A DNA stretch of 64,000 nucleotides, taken from the NCBI GenBank assembly GCA_900542495.1, contig UQNW01000017.1, forward strand, positions 1-64,000, given 5' to 3'. Position numbers and translations under genes: made by a program. Shown one piece after another: positions 9,707 to 18,446 of this stretch. The notes beneath the pieces are model-generated. The model did not search any database. It worked only from the letters and a program-made list of their open reading frames with translations, and was not told the DNA's origin. Position 1 is the first letter of the stretch; the number at the start of each line of letters is the position of its first letter. Source of the DNA: an uncultured Roseburia sp. GTDB taxonomy: Bacteria > Bacillota > Clostridia > Lachnospirales > Lachnospiraceae.

Positions 9707-9730
9707 ATGGAGTACCTATCGGTACTCCAT
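9707..9730 (-). terminator. Intrinsic terminator of the CheW-like gene
   Basis: ATGGAGTACC and GGTACTCCAT form a perfect 10-bp stem with a 4-base loop, followed on the minus strand by TTTTTGC. It lies 56 bases past the CheW-like stop codon. Confidence 0.8.
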
Positions 9731-9785
9731 CCCACGAGACTGTATCTTTCCAATATATAATAACAGAGGCTTTACTCTTTTTTGT

Positions 9786-10229
9786 TTATGACTGTTGTTC
9801 TACCAATTTCTGTATTGCCTGCTGCTCTGCTTCCGGCATCAGCTTTGATACCTCGATCAGAACGATCAGTTCTTTTGCATAGGAAGCAACCTCATCAAAA
9901 CAATTTTCTACTGCTTTCATAATGACTGGCATGGAAATAACCTTCTCATCCGGGACATCAATAATCTCATCCACGTTTCCAACCTCAAGCCCAATCTTTG
10001 TACCATTCATGGATGCAACGATGATATTGTTGATTTCCTGTTCCGGATAATGAAACTGTTCTGCCAGACTGTACACTGCAATAACTTCTCCGTGCAGATT
10101 CATGATCCCATGAACCTGTGGCAGTGAATTTGGAATATTCACCACATTCATTCTTGTTTCAATGGATTCCACATCATTGACAGGAATACCAAACTTCACT
10201 CCATTTAACAAAAATGTAAGTAACTGCAT
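9786..10229 (-). CDS. CheW-like domain protein
   Basis: A 147-residue single CheW fold: FGIPVNDVESI at the N-terminus, the PNSLPQVHGIMNLHGEVIAVY segment typical of CheW, and GLEVGNVDEIIDVPDE in the second barrel, then a short charged C-terminal helix. CheW couples chemoreceptors to the CheA kinase. No other chemotaxis gene lies nearby, so this may be a stand-alone scaffold or a regulator of a receptor elsewhere. AAAGGAGA precedes the ATG. Family assignment is firm; the exact partner is unknown. Confidence 0.88.
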   Translation of the reverse strand: MQLLTFLLNGVKFGIPVNDVESIETRMNVVNIPNSLPQVHGIMNLHGEVIAVYSLAEQFHYPEQEINNIIVASMNGTKIGLEVGNVDEIIDVPDEKVISMPVIMKAVENCFDEVASYAKELIVLIEVSKLMPEAEQQAIQKLVEQQS

Positions 10230-10347
10230 TATAATCTCTGTCTCCTTTCTTATGATTCAATCTCGGGACATTTCGCAGTATCCATAAGACCTGCAAAAAG
10301 GGGACTGGCACAAAAGTACCGCCCCACTATTCTGTTCTCACCCTGTT

Positions 10348-10485
10348 CTACTCATCTTCGCTGTCTTCATCATCAACGATTGCTGCTGCCGCACCTGCCA
10401 CAGATGAAACAACCGCTATCACAACAACGATGACAACCAAAAGTAATAAAATTCCCATGAAAACTAAAAAACCGCCTTCTGTCAT
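10348..10485 (-). CDS. 45-residue single-span membrane protein
   Basis: A short gene with a strong ribosome site (GGAGGA four bases before the ATG). The product starts MTEGGFLVFMG, continues as one hydrophobic helix of about 20 residues rich in Leu, Val and Ile, then an Ala stretch, and ends in a highly acidic tail (DDEDSEDE). No family recognised. The good start signal, compact membrane helix and acidic C-terminus argue it is real. It lies between the CheW-like gene and the sugar ABC operon and might be transcribed with either or alone. Confidence 0.65.
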   Translation of the reverse strand: MTEGGFLVFMGILLLLVVIVVVIAVVSSVAGAAAAIVDDEDSEDE

Positions 10486-10660
10486 GTCTTCCTCCGTTCT
10501 GAAAGGATTGTGCAGATTCACTTCTCAACCATTTCTTTTTCCAAAATCTGCGTTTATTATAGCATACTTATAATAGGAAAGAAAGAGCTTATGTTTGATT
10601 ATTTCAGGCAATTATTATGATGTTTTTTAATATTGTAATCTTTTTCTGCTACACCAAAGA

Positions 10661-10695
10661 AGAACCGCCGTGATATGGGGAATCACGGCGGTTCT
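10661..10695 (-). terminator. Terminator of the sugar ABC operon
   Basis: AGAACCGCCGTGAT and ATCACGGCGGTTCT form a perfect 14-bp stem with a 7-base loop. On the minus strand it is followed by the T-rich TCTTTGG, 37 bases past the last permease gene. The remaining sequence at 10486-10660 shows nothing further. Confidence 0.8.
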
Positions 10696-10731
10696 CAGGG
10701 AAGGTTTTTTCATTTGTAGCTATATTCTAAT

Positions 10732-11592
10732 TTATCCTTTCACACTGCCGAGGGCAACACCCTGTACAATGTGTCTGGATAATATCAGGTAAATAATGAT
10801 AACTGGGAAAATGGAAAATGCGATCATCACATAAACCTGACCCATATCAAATTTCAGCCAGTCTGCTGCACGAAGCTGTGCAATTAAGATTGGCAGTGTC
10901 TTTTTCTTGTCATTGTGTAAGATTAAAGCCGGTACAAAATAATTATTCCAGCTGCTTACGAATGTAAAGATTGCCTGTACTGCAATGGCAGGTTTCATCA
11001 ATGGAAGTACAATCTGGTTAAATGTATGGAACTCACCGGAGCCGTCAATTCTGGCAGCCTCGATCAGAGAAACCGGCAATGTACTTTCCATATACTGCTT
11101 CATGTAAAAGAATGTTACCGGAGCAGCGATCGTTGGCACGATCAATGGAATGAATGTATCTTCCATATGTAATGTACCGACTAATTTTACAAATCCAAGT
11201 GCCGTTACCTGTGTAGGGATCATCATGACTGCTAAGATAAATGCATAGATGTATTTTTTCAGTTTAAAATCATATGCATGAATGGCGTAAGCCGTCATGG
11301 TTGAAAAATAGGTGCATAACGCTGCTGACAGTACCGATACGATCAGACTGTTTATCATACCCTGCCATACCGGAAGTGTTCCGTGTAACAGATTCGTCCA
11401 GTTTTCCAGCAGATGTGTGCTTGGCAGTGGTGTAAATCCGGCCTGCAGTTCACCGTTCGATCTGGTCGCATTAATGAACAGCACATAGAACCAGAACAGG
11501 CAGGCAAATGTAACAAGAATCAGGACTACATAAGCGATAAATCTTCTTGCATGGATTCCAAGTCCTTTTTTCAGATTTTTATTTTCGTTCAT
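10732..11592 (-). CDS. Carbohydrate ABC transporter permease, MalG type
   Basis: Inner-membrane subunit of a CUT1-class sugar importer, 286 residues with six predicted membrane helices. The cytoplasmic EAA loop (EAARIDG near residue 178, ending in LPLMKPA) docks on the ATPase. It is the last gene of a minus-strand operon with the MalF-type permease 26 bases upstream and the binding protein before that. No ATPase gene is present, as is usual for CUT1 systems of Firmicutes that share one MsmK-type ATPase. Context with LacI and a GH94 phosphorylase suggests beta-glucan oligosaccharides as substrate (inference). Confidence 0.93.
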   Translation of the reverse strand: MNENKNLKKGLGIHARRFIAYVVLILVTFACLFWFYVLFINATRSNGELQAGFTPLPSTHLLENWTNLLHGTLPVWQGMINSLIVSVLSAALCTYFSTMTAYAIHAYDFKLKKYIYAFILAVMMIPTQVTALGFVKLVGTLHMEDTFIPLIVPTIAAPVTFFYMKQYMESTLPVSLIEAARIDGSGEFHTFNQIVLPLMKPAIAVQAIFTFVSSWNNYFVPALILHNDKKKTLPILIAQLRAADWLKFDMGQVYVMIAFSIFPVIIIYLILSRHIVQGVALGSVKG

Positions 11593-11618
11593 AATAACAC
11601 CTCACCTTTCTATTCTAC

Positions 11619-12533
11619 TCATGCTTTTCTCTTATCGTTTCCAGTTACCTTAAAGACAATAAGACTTAAAATTGCGGTGATGATGAACAGGATTACCGAT
11701 ACTGCACCAGCCATTCCGTAGTTCTTGCTGTACAGATGTTTATTTAAGAACATGATCAATGTCATGGTCGATCTCATTGGATCACCGGTACCATTGGTCA
11801 AAATCTGCGGTACATCGAATAACTGTAATCCACCGATCAGTGATGTGATCACAACATATACTAAAATCGGACGGAGCAGCGGTAATGTGATTTTGTAGAA
11901 TACCTGTGTGGAAGTTGCTCCATCCACCTCTGCTGCTTCAAATAGGGAAGTATCGATACCCATCATACCTGCCATTAAAAGAATGGTCGTATTACCAAAC
12001 CACATCAGGCAGTTCATAAGGGCGATCAGTCCTCTCGCGCTTCCTGTGTTTGCCAGAAACTTATATGGCTCTGAAATGATTCCGATCTGCATTAAAATCG
12101 AGTTGATCGGTCCACCATCCGAGAACAGTGTAAAGAACAACATGGAAAATGCGGATGCCATGATCAGGTTTGGCAGATAGATCACGGTCTTGAAAAATCT
12201 GCTTCCTTTTAATTTCAAACGCACATCAGAAAACCATGCACCTAACAGTAATGACAAAATAATCTGTGGCACAAAACACATGATCCATAAAATCATGGTA
12301 TTCTTTGCGTAAATCCAGATATCGCCCTGTGTAAACAGCGTTTTGTAGTTCTCCAGTCCCACAAAGTTTGGTCCGATCTGTGTCAGACCCGATAAATAAT
12401 TTTCAAAAAAGCTGTTATAAATGGTATTAAACAGTGGTATAAGCTGGAATACAACATACACCAGAATAAAAGGAATCAGAAAAATGTAACCCCATTTGTT
12501 ATATCTGACTGCTTTACTGCTTTTCTTCTTCAT
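11619..12533 (-). CDS. Carbohydrate ABC transporter permease, MalF type
   Basis: Partner permease of the MalG-type gene. Start taken at ATG 12533 (MKKKSSKAVRYNKWGYIF) because AAGGGGG precedes it and family members begin this way; a GTG at 12575 would add 14 residues. It has 304 residues, six membrane helices starting at IFLIPFILVYVVF, and an EAA loop (EAAEVDG near residue 199, ending LPLLRP). It lies between the binding protein gene and the MalG-type permease and follows a hairpin that may lower its expression relative to the binding protein. Confidence 0.93.
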   Translation of the reverse strand: MKKKSSKAVRYNKWGYIFLIPFILVYVVFQLIPLFNTIYNSFFENYLSGLTQIGPNFVGLENYKTLFTQGDIWIYAKNTMILWIMCFVPQIILSLLLGAWFSDVRLKLKGSRFFKTVIYLPNLIMASAFSMLFFTLFSDGGPINSILMQIGIISEPYKFLANTGSARGLIALMNCLMWFGNTTILLMAGMMGIDTSLFEAAEVDGATSTQVFYKITLPLLRPILVYVVITSLIGGLQLFDVPQILTNGTGDPMRSTMTLIMFLNKHLYSKNYGMAGAVSVILFIITAILSLIVFKVTGNDKRKA

Positions 12534-12674
12534 AACGCCTCTTGCCCCCTTCTTTTTATTTTTCACAGAGTTCACAGCATCCCTTCACGGACATCTTTTT
12601 GTGCAAATCTGCTGTCAGCTCTGCGCTTTACGCCGCTGACTGCTTTCTCTCCGTCCGGAGATAGGTATAAAGAT

Positions 12675-12705
12675 AGCCGCACCCGCCGGTCTGGCAGGCG
12701 CGGCT
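12675..12705 (-). terminator. Intercistronic hairpin between binding protein and permeases
   Basis: AGCCGCACCCGCC pairs with GGCAGGCGCGGCT apart from one or two bulges. On the minus strand it follows the binding protein stop codon directly and has no long T-run. Such hairpins commonly protect or partly terminate message so that binding protein exceeds permease; that effect is inferred here. Confidence 0.65.
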
Positions 12706-12712
12706 TATTATT

Positions 12713-14119
12713 TTAGTATGTTAAGTCCGGATATTTCTCAACAACTGCTTTGTAGAATAAGTCAAGTGCATCATCAAGTGAAGCATTGCCTTCAAAGTAG
12801 TTCTTCATAGCGTTCTGGAACTCTTCGTTACATCCCTGATCGTATGCAGAAAGGTTGCTTAAATCAAGTTTTTCTACACTTGCACAGTACATAGACAATG
12901 GGTTCTGTCCGCCTAATACTTTACTCTGGTAGCTTGTATCTGCTGCCATTGCTTCCATAGCTGGTTTATTGTTAACGAAGTCATCATCTTTTACTACGAT
13001 ATCTTTCATGATCGTCTCGTCTGTTGTCATCTTTAAGATGATATCTTTTACAAGACTTGCGTTATCTGTACCTGTTGCTCCACAGATCCATGTACCGCCC
13101 CAATAGAATCCCTGAGGTCCTGGTGTAGCGCCCCATCCACCGTTGTAACCGATAGATCCTTCGGTGTCGGCTGCCATAGAGAAGTTCACGAACCATGCCG
13201 GTCCAAAGTAGCAGAATACTTTTCCTTCTGGATAGAAACCTTTCTTCCAGTCATCGCCCCAGAGTTCATATGTCTCTGTCTCGCCTGCATCATAAAGCTC
13301 TTTTGAATCAGATACCCATTTCATAATGTTATCATCAATATTGATCTTGCCATCTTCTACCCATTTAGAAGTAACGTTGTTAGAGTATACACGGTAAGTA
13401 TCATTGACAGAAGATGTCATCTTGTATCCGGCAGCTTTCATTGTCTCTGCTGTATCATTGAAAGTATCCCAGTCTGAAACATATTTCTGAACTTCGTCAG
13501 GATCGTCTGTTCCAAGAACTTCTTTTGCTGCATCACGGTTATAGAATAATACGCCCGGGCAGCCCTGCCATGAAACACCTTTTAATACACCGTTAGAATC
13601 TGTAACGATATCTTTTGTATACTGATACTGGTTTGCAAGGTCTGCATCTGTAATTCCAAGATCTGCGATCGGCATTGTATAATCTGTATCGACATATTTC
13701 AGTGCGTAGTCAGCTTCTACTAAGAATAAGTCAATCTTGTCATCGGCTGCTGCTGATTCCTGTTTTAATAATGTTGCATCCAGATTGTTCTGATATGCGT
13801 TGTCATCACTTGGTGTGATGTTCCATTTTACGGTAACATCCCCAATCTTACCAGTTGTGGCATCCACTTCCTCATATCCAGGATAGTGATCTGTCAGACG
13901 GCTCTTAAACTCTTCATTCCAGCAATAAATGTTGAAAACTTTTCCCTCATCACCTGTTGTATCTGTCTCCGCTGCATCAGATCCAGATTCTGTTGCCGTT
14001 GCTGCTACACCTGAGTTGCTGTTGTCTGCGGATGTTGTGTCTGATGATCCACCACATCCTGCTACCATAGTTGCTACCATGGATACACATAATAATGCGC
14101 TAATGATTTTCTTTTTCAT
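12713..14119 (-). CDS. Sugar ABC transporter substrate-binding lipoprotein
   Basis: Extracellular binding protein of family 1, 468 residues. A signal peptide (MKKKIISALLCVSMVATMVA) ends in a lipobox with the acylated cysteine at 22, followed by a Ser/Thr/Asp-rich linker to about residue 58. The mature part carries GVLFYNRDAAKEV and WGATPGPQGFYWGGTWI segments typical of sugar binders. GGAGGAGG precedes the start. It is encoded first in the transporter operon, directly after the LacI gene. The aromatic-rich binding region fits an oligosaccharide, probably a beta-glucoside given the GH94 neighbour; specificity is not proven. Confidence 0.93.
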   Translation of the reverse strand: MKKKIISALLCVSMVATMVAGCGGSSDTTSADNSNSGVAATATESGSDAAETDTTGDEGKVFNIYCWNEEFKSRLTDHYPGYEEVDATTGKIGDVTVKWNITPSDDNAYQNNLDATLLKQESAAADDKIDLFLVEADYALKYVDTDYTMPIADLGITDADLANQYQYTKDIVTDSNGVLKGVSWQGCPGVLFYNRDAAKEVLGTDDPDEVQKYVSDWDTFNDTAETMKAAGYKMTSSVNDTYRVYSNNVTSKWVEDGKINIDDNIMKWVSDSKELYDAGETETYELWGDDWKKGFYPEGKVFCYFGPAWFVNFSMAADTEGSIGYNGGWGATPGPQGFYWGGTWICGATGTDNASLVKDIILKMTTDETIMKDIVVKDDDFVNNKPAMEAMAADTSYQSKVLGGQNPLSMYCASVEKLDLSNLSAYDQGCNEEFQNAMKNYFEGNASLDDALDLFYKAVVEKYPDLTY

Positions 14120-14166
14120 AGAAAACCCTCCTCCTTAATTTTTTGGCTTCCGCCTTGTTTACATTG

Positions 14167-15192
14167 TTATTTTTGTTCCGGAATCTTTCCTACCGATTGT
14201 CCCGGTATGAGGATTCCTTCTATAACGACTCTCTCTAAGAGAGTTGTTTTTGGTTTTTCAATGGAACCGATCAGCCGTTTTGCAGCCTCTCTGCCAATCT
14301 CTTCCGTGTCCTGCTTAATTGTGGTAAGCTTCGGATGCAAAAGCTGTGACATCCTTGTTCCGTCGTATCCTGCTACCGAAATGTCTTTTGGTATCCGAAG
14401 TCCCATCTCTATAATGACATTTCTTCCACCGATCAGTGCGGTGTCATCAGGATAAATGATACAGGTTGGCGGATTTTCCAGATTCAGAAGTTCCTTCGTC
14501 TGTTTTGCCGCTTCCTTTGTCTCCAGGTAACCTGCTGTACGGATGTACTCATCCGGGACTTCCAGCTTCAGTTCATCCATTGTCCGGTAAAAACTTGTCA
14601 ACCGGTCTTTGGTAACTGCCGAACCATTCTGCTGTCCGTGGATGTAAGCGATCCTCCTGTGTCCCTGAGAATAAATATATCTGACCAGATCTTCCATGCC
14701 CTGAATGTTGTTCGAGCTGACCGCCGTGCAGTTGTGATGCAGGTAGTCAATGGTGACAACCGGTACTTCGCTATTCATCAGTTCCATGACACCAGGGTCG
14801 TTAAAATCCGCACACACAATTGCAACTCCTTCAAAATTCCGGTATTTGCAATGTTCCAGATAAGACATCTTCCGGTTTTCAAAACAGGTATTGATAAATG
14901 TAATGTCATAACCCTGCTTCTCCGCCTGAACTTTCAGACCATTTAATACTCCTGAAAAATATTCATGCTGTAAACCTCTTCCTGCTTCCTCTTCAAATAG
15001 AACTCCGAGGTTGTATGAATGGTTGGTCTTAAGTGATCTTGCTGCTGCATTCGGGAAATATCCTAATTGCTCTGCTACCGTCCGGATACGACTCTTTGTC
15101 TCTTCACTGATATCTTTTTGATCATTTAATGCCTTACTGACGGTGGCAGTTGATACTCCACACTTTTCGGCAATTGTTTTTAAAGATACCAT
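14167..15192 (-). CDS. LacI/GalR family transcriptional regulator
   Basis: A 341-residue sugar-responsive repressor. The N-terminal helix-turn-helix and hinge (SLKTIAEKCGVSTATVSKAL, then RSLKT near residue 57) are canonical, followed by a periplasmic-binding-like effector domain to the C-terminus. TGGAGGA precedes the ATG. The gene is divergent from the GH94 phosphorylase and leads the transporter operon. Two near-identical sites reading ACTTAATCGTTTTCG at 15270 and 15589 sit at the two divergent promoters and are the likely operators, so it should control both its own operon and the phosphorylase. Confidence 0.93.
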   Translation of the reverse strand: MVSLKTIAEKCGVSTATVSKALNDQKDISEETKSRIRTVAEQLGYFPNAAARSLKTNHSYNLGVLFEEEAGRGLQHEYFSGVLNGLKVQAEKQGYDITFINTCFENRKMSYLEHCKYRNFEGVAIVCADFNDPGVMELMNSEVPVVTIDYLHHNCTAVSSNNIQGMEDLVRYIYSQGHRRIAYIHGQQNGSAVTKDRLTSFYRTMDELKLEVPDEYIRTAGYLETKEAAKQTKELLNLENPPTCIIYPDDTALIGGRNVIIEMGLRIPKDISVAGYDGTRMSQLLHPKLTTIKQDTEEIGREAAKRLIGSIEKPKTTLLERVVIEGILIPGQSVGKIPEQK

Positions 15193-15269
15193 TGAATCCT
15201 CCAGGTACTTCTTCCAGACTTTATTATGTATGACCTGTTGTCTAGTTACTTAAGTCTTTCGAAGTTTTT

Positions 15270-15320
15270 ACTTAATCGTTTTCGCACTTTTAATATAGCT
15301 CTTATGCAAGTGGATTGCAA
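15270..15320 (-). promoter_or_regulatory. Promoter and operator of the LacI-transporter operon
   Basis: On the minus strand TTGCAA (15315-15320) and TATATT (15292-15297) are 17 bases apart. The operator-like ACTTAATCGTTTTCG (15270-15284) covers the expected transcription start. A related, weaker sequence lies at 15248-15268. Confidence 0.7.
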
Positions 15321-15541
15321 TACTTTTTTGACATTTCGGCTAATTTTACATTTTTATTTCTAATTTTTTGTGCATTTTTTATGATTCTTTCTGTTTTTTA
15401 ACCGTTTGCGCAGCAAAGTCTTATACGTTTTCGTATTTTACGGCTTAATTCTCATACTTAACCTCATTTGTTGCTTTCTTCCATATTATGTTGTAATTTT
15501 TGTCAAAAGTGCTGTTTTTGCTTATTTCAAAGGATTTTTTG

Positions 15542-15607
15542 TTGATTTTTATATTTCTGCAAGATATAATTTTAGATAAGGAATATTTACTTAATCGTTT
15601 TCGTTAA
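15542..15607 (+). promoter_or_regulatory. Promoter and operator of the GH94 gene
   Basis: TTGATT (15542-15547) and TATAAT (15565-15570) are 17 bases apart. The operator-like ACTTAATCGTTTTCGTTAA (15589-15607) begins about a dozen bases after the expected start, a roadblock position. The 15-base core is identical to the site at 15270. The AT-rich stretch 15321-15541 between the two promoters shows nothing else clear. Confidence 0.72.
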
Positions 15608-15620
15608 ATAATGTGCAAAA

Positions 15621-15691
15621 CAAGGAGGCTAAATCCTCTCCTCGTTCAGAGGAACTCGGATTTTTTCTTCGAAAAAACAAGGAGGATTTAT
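15621..15691 (+). promoter_or_regulatory. Structured 5' leader shared with livJ
   Basis: Contains GGAGGCTAAATCCTCTCC, then TTCAGAGGA, then a TTTTTT-CTTCG-AAAAAA hairpin, then the ribosome site CAAGGAGGATT before the ATG. TCCTCT can pair with AGAGGA, or CCTCTCC can pair with either GGAGG, so alternative folds that hide or free the ribosome site are possible. The same order of parts occurs before livJ at 51513-51597. Function is inferred. Confidence 0.55.
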
Positions 15692-18136
15692 ATGAAATTC
15701 GGATATTTCGATGATAATGCAAAAGAATATGTCATCACTTCCCCAAAAACACCACTGCCATGGATCAACTATCTCGGCTGTGAAGATTTCTTTTCACTGG
15801 TTTCAAATACCTGTGGTGGCTACAGCTTCTATAAAGATGCAAAGCTGTTACGCCTTACCAGATATCGTTATAACAACGTTCCTGGTGACAGCAACGGACA
15901 TTACTACTATATTAAAGAAGAAAATACAATCTGGAACCCAGGCTGGATGCCAACTAAGACAGAACTTGATTCTTATGAGTGTCATCACGGTATCGGTTAT
16001 TCTATTTTTAAAGGAAGTAAAAATGAACTTGCTGCCGAACTGACAGACTTTGTTCCAATCGGAAGTACCTGTGAAATCAACAAACTCACAATGACCAATC
16101 ATAGTAAAGAAGAAAAACATTTTTCCATTTTTTCCTACGTAGAATTCTGTCTCTGGAATGCAATGGACGACATGACCAACTTCCAGCGTAACTACTCTAC
16201 CGGCGAAGTGGAGATTCACGGTTCCGCTATTTATCACAAGACAGAATACCGTGAAAGAAGAAATCATTACGCTGTTTACACGGTCAATGCCCCGATCGCA
16301 GGATTTGACACAAGCCGTGATACTTTCCTTGGCGCTTACGGTGAAAATTCTGCTCCTGAAGTTGTCGTATCCGGCTCCTGCAAAAATTCTGTTGCAAGCG
16401 GCTGGGCTCCTGTGGGCAGTCATCAGTTAGATGTAACGCTCGCTCCGGGCGAATCCAGAACTTATGTATTTGTTCTTGGCTATGTTGAAAATCCAGTCGA
16501 AGAAAAATGGGTTGGCAAACCAGAAGACGGTATTATCAACCGTGCTCCTGCAGAAAACTTGTTAAAAAAATTCAACACAACAGAAAAAGCCGATCAGGCT
16601 CTCGCTGACCTGAAAGCTTACTGGGAAAAACTGCTCAGTCATTTCACTGTTTCTTCCAAAGAAGAAAAGCTTGACCGCATGGTAAATATCTGGCACCAGT
16701 ATCAGTGCATGGTTACTTTTAACATGAGCCGTTCCGCTTCTTATTATGAATCCGGTATCGGTCGTGGTATGGGATTCCGTGATTCCTGCCAGGATCTTTT
16801 GGGCTTTGTTCATCTGATTCCGGATCGTGCGCGCCAGAGAATTTTAGATATCGCTTCCACCCAGTTTGAGGACGGAAGTGCTTATCACCAGTACCAGCCA
16901 CTGACCAAAAAAGGAAACTCCGATATTGGAAGCGGATTTAATGATGATCCGTTGTGGCTCATTGCCGGAACTGCTGCTTACATCAAAGAAACCGGTGACT
17001 ACTCAATTCTGGATGAACGCACACCTTATGACAATGACGATTCCAAGGCAACTGATTTAATGGAACATTTGAGACGCTCCTTCCACTATACAATGGAACA
17101 TCGCGGTCCACACAATCTGCCACTGATTGGACGTGCTGACTGGAACGACTGTCTGAACTTAAACTGCTTCTCCACAGAACCTGGCGAATCTTTCCAGACG
17201 TTTGGTCCATCAGAAGGTCCGAATGCAGAATCTGTATTCATTGCCGGAATGTTTGTACGTTATGGAAAAGATTATGTTCAGATCTGTAAACACCGTGGCA
17301 TGGAAGAGGAAGCTGCAATTGCTGAAGCTGCAATTGCCGATATGGAAAAAACAGTTTTGGATGCAGGCTGGGACGGAGAATGGTTCCTGCGTGCTTACGA
17401 TCATTATAAAAATAAAATCGGTTCCAAAGAATGTGAAGACGGAAAAATCTTCATCGAGCCACAGGGCTTCTGTGTTATGGCAGAAATCGGCTTAAAAGAA
17501 GGTAACTGCTTAAAAGCAATGGAATCCGTTGAAAAATATCTGGATACCAAATACGGTATTGTATTATTACAGCCACCTTACCACAGATATCATGTGGAAC
17601 TTGGCGAGATTTCTTCTTATCCACCAGGATACAAAGAGAATGCCGGTATTTTCTGTCATAACAACCCATGGATCTCCATTGCAGAAACGGTTGTTGGACG
17701 TGGAAACCGTGCATGGCAGGTTTACACAAGAACCTGTCCGGCATACATCGAGGATATCAGTGAGATTCACCGCACCGAACCTTATGTATACTCACAGATG
17801 ATTGCCGGAAAAGACGCGCCAAACTTTGGTGAGGCAAAGAATAGCTGGCTGACCGGTACTGCTGCATGGACTTTCTTAAATGTTTCGCAGTTTATCCTCG
17901 GTATCCGTCCAGACTATGACGGTCTGATCGTTGATCCATGTATTCCTTCCTTCATGGACGGCTTTACCGCCAAACGTGATTTCCGTGGTACTACCTACTA
18001 TATTGATGTAGAAAATCCGGATCACGTAGAAAAAGGTGTTGCTTCTGTTACCGTAGACGATAATGCGATTGAGGGAAATCTTATTCCTGTTGACGCTGGC
18101 AAAAAAGAAGTGCATGTTAAGGTTGTTATGGGCTAA
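15692..18136 (+). CDS. GH94 glycoside phosphorylase, probable cellobiose phosphorylase
   Basis: Cytoplasmic enzyme that uses phosphate to split a beta-glucosidic disaccharide into glucose 1-phosphate and a sugar. Start chosen at ATG 15692 (MKFGYFDDNAKEY) with CAAGGAGG upstream, giving 814 residues, close to known cellobiose phosphorylases (about 811). An N-terminal beta-sandwich (to about 300) is followed by the alpha/alpha barrel. The catalytic acid lies in ADWNDCLN (Asp483 or Asp486), and the YPPGYKENAGIFCHNNPW segment forms the phosphate and sugar site. Divergent from the LacI-transporter operon, with the same operator. Cellobiose is the best guess; other GH94 specificities (cellodextrin, chitobiose) are less likely from length and motifs. 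Confidence 0.9.
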   Translation: MKFGYFDDNAKEYVITSPKTPLPWINYLGCEDFFSLVSNTCGGYSFYKDAKLLRLTRYRYNNVPGDSNGHYYYIKEENTIWNPGWMPTKTELDSYECHHGIGYSIFKGSKNELAAELTDFVPIGSTCEINKLTMTNHSKEEKHFSIFSYVEFCLWNAMDDMTNFQRNYSTGEVEIHGSAIYHKTEYRERRNHYAVYTVNAPIAGFDTSRDTFLGAYGENSAPEVVVSGSCKNSVASGWAPVGSHQLDVTLAPGESRTYVFVLGYVENPVEEKWVGKPEDGIINRAPAENLLKKFNTTEKADQALADLKAYWEKLLSHFTVSSKEEKLDRMVNIWHQYQCMVTFNMSRSASYYESGIGRGMGFRDSCQDLLGFVHLIPDRARQRILDIASTQFEDGSAYHQYQPLTKKGNSDIGSGFNDDPLWLIAGTAAYIKETGDYSILDERTPYDNDDSKATDLMEHLRRSFHYTMEHRGPHNLPLIGRADWNDCLNLNCFSTEPGESFQTFGPSEGPNAESVFIAGMFVRYGKDYVQICKHRGMEEEAAIAEAAIADMEKTVLDAGWDGEWFLRAYDHYKNKIGSKECEDGKIFIEPQGFCVMAEIGLKEGNCLKAMESVEKYLDTKYGIVLLQPPYHRYHVELGEISSYPPGYKENAGIFCHNNPWISIAETVVGRGNRAWQVYTRTCPAYIEDISEIHRTEPYVYSQMIAGKDAPNFGEAKNSWLTGTAAWTFLNVSQFILGIRPDYDGLIVDPCIPSFMDGFTAKRDFRGTTYYIDVENPDHVEKGVASVTVDDNAIEGNLIPVDAGKKEVHVKVVMG

Positions 18137-18416
18137 CCGGAGGTTATTTAGGTAATGTAGGCAGATTTTGTAGCTGCTTTATAGGTTATGAAAGGCAGAT
18201 ATAAGATTCCATACACAAGTCAATATTATAAAGAAAAATCGTACAGACGAAATATGATGTTCCTGTTCGCAAAGCTCACAAAGGAAATCATATTTGTCTG
18301 TACGATTTTTCTTTTATTTACACTATGAATGACTTGTGCATGGACGCTGATATCTGCCCTTCTTTACGTTATGAATACAGCCACAAAATCTGCCAAATTA
18401 CGTTGTTTGCTCCGGT
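18137..18416. repeat. Palindromic element A (family 1)
   Basis: Starts CCGGAG directly after the TAA stop of the GH94 gene and ends CTCCGG. Two arms of about 135 bases are imperfect inverse complements, for example AATCGTACAGAC against GTCTGTACGATT and GGCAGAT against ATCTGCC. Related copies are at 20313 and 32994. It lies between convergent genes and could terminate both; the RNA would be one long hairpin. No ORF is seen in it. Confidence 0.85.
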
Positions 18417-18446
18417 TTTCAATATCTTTGCAAAACAAATTCAACC

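Noticed and set aside
15611..15691. N-terminal extension of the GH94 gene from an upstream ATG
   Set aside because: The extension would translate the structured leader and has no family match; ATG 15692 has the proper ribosome site and N-terminus.
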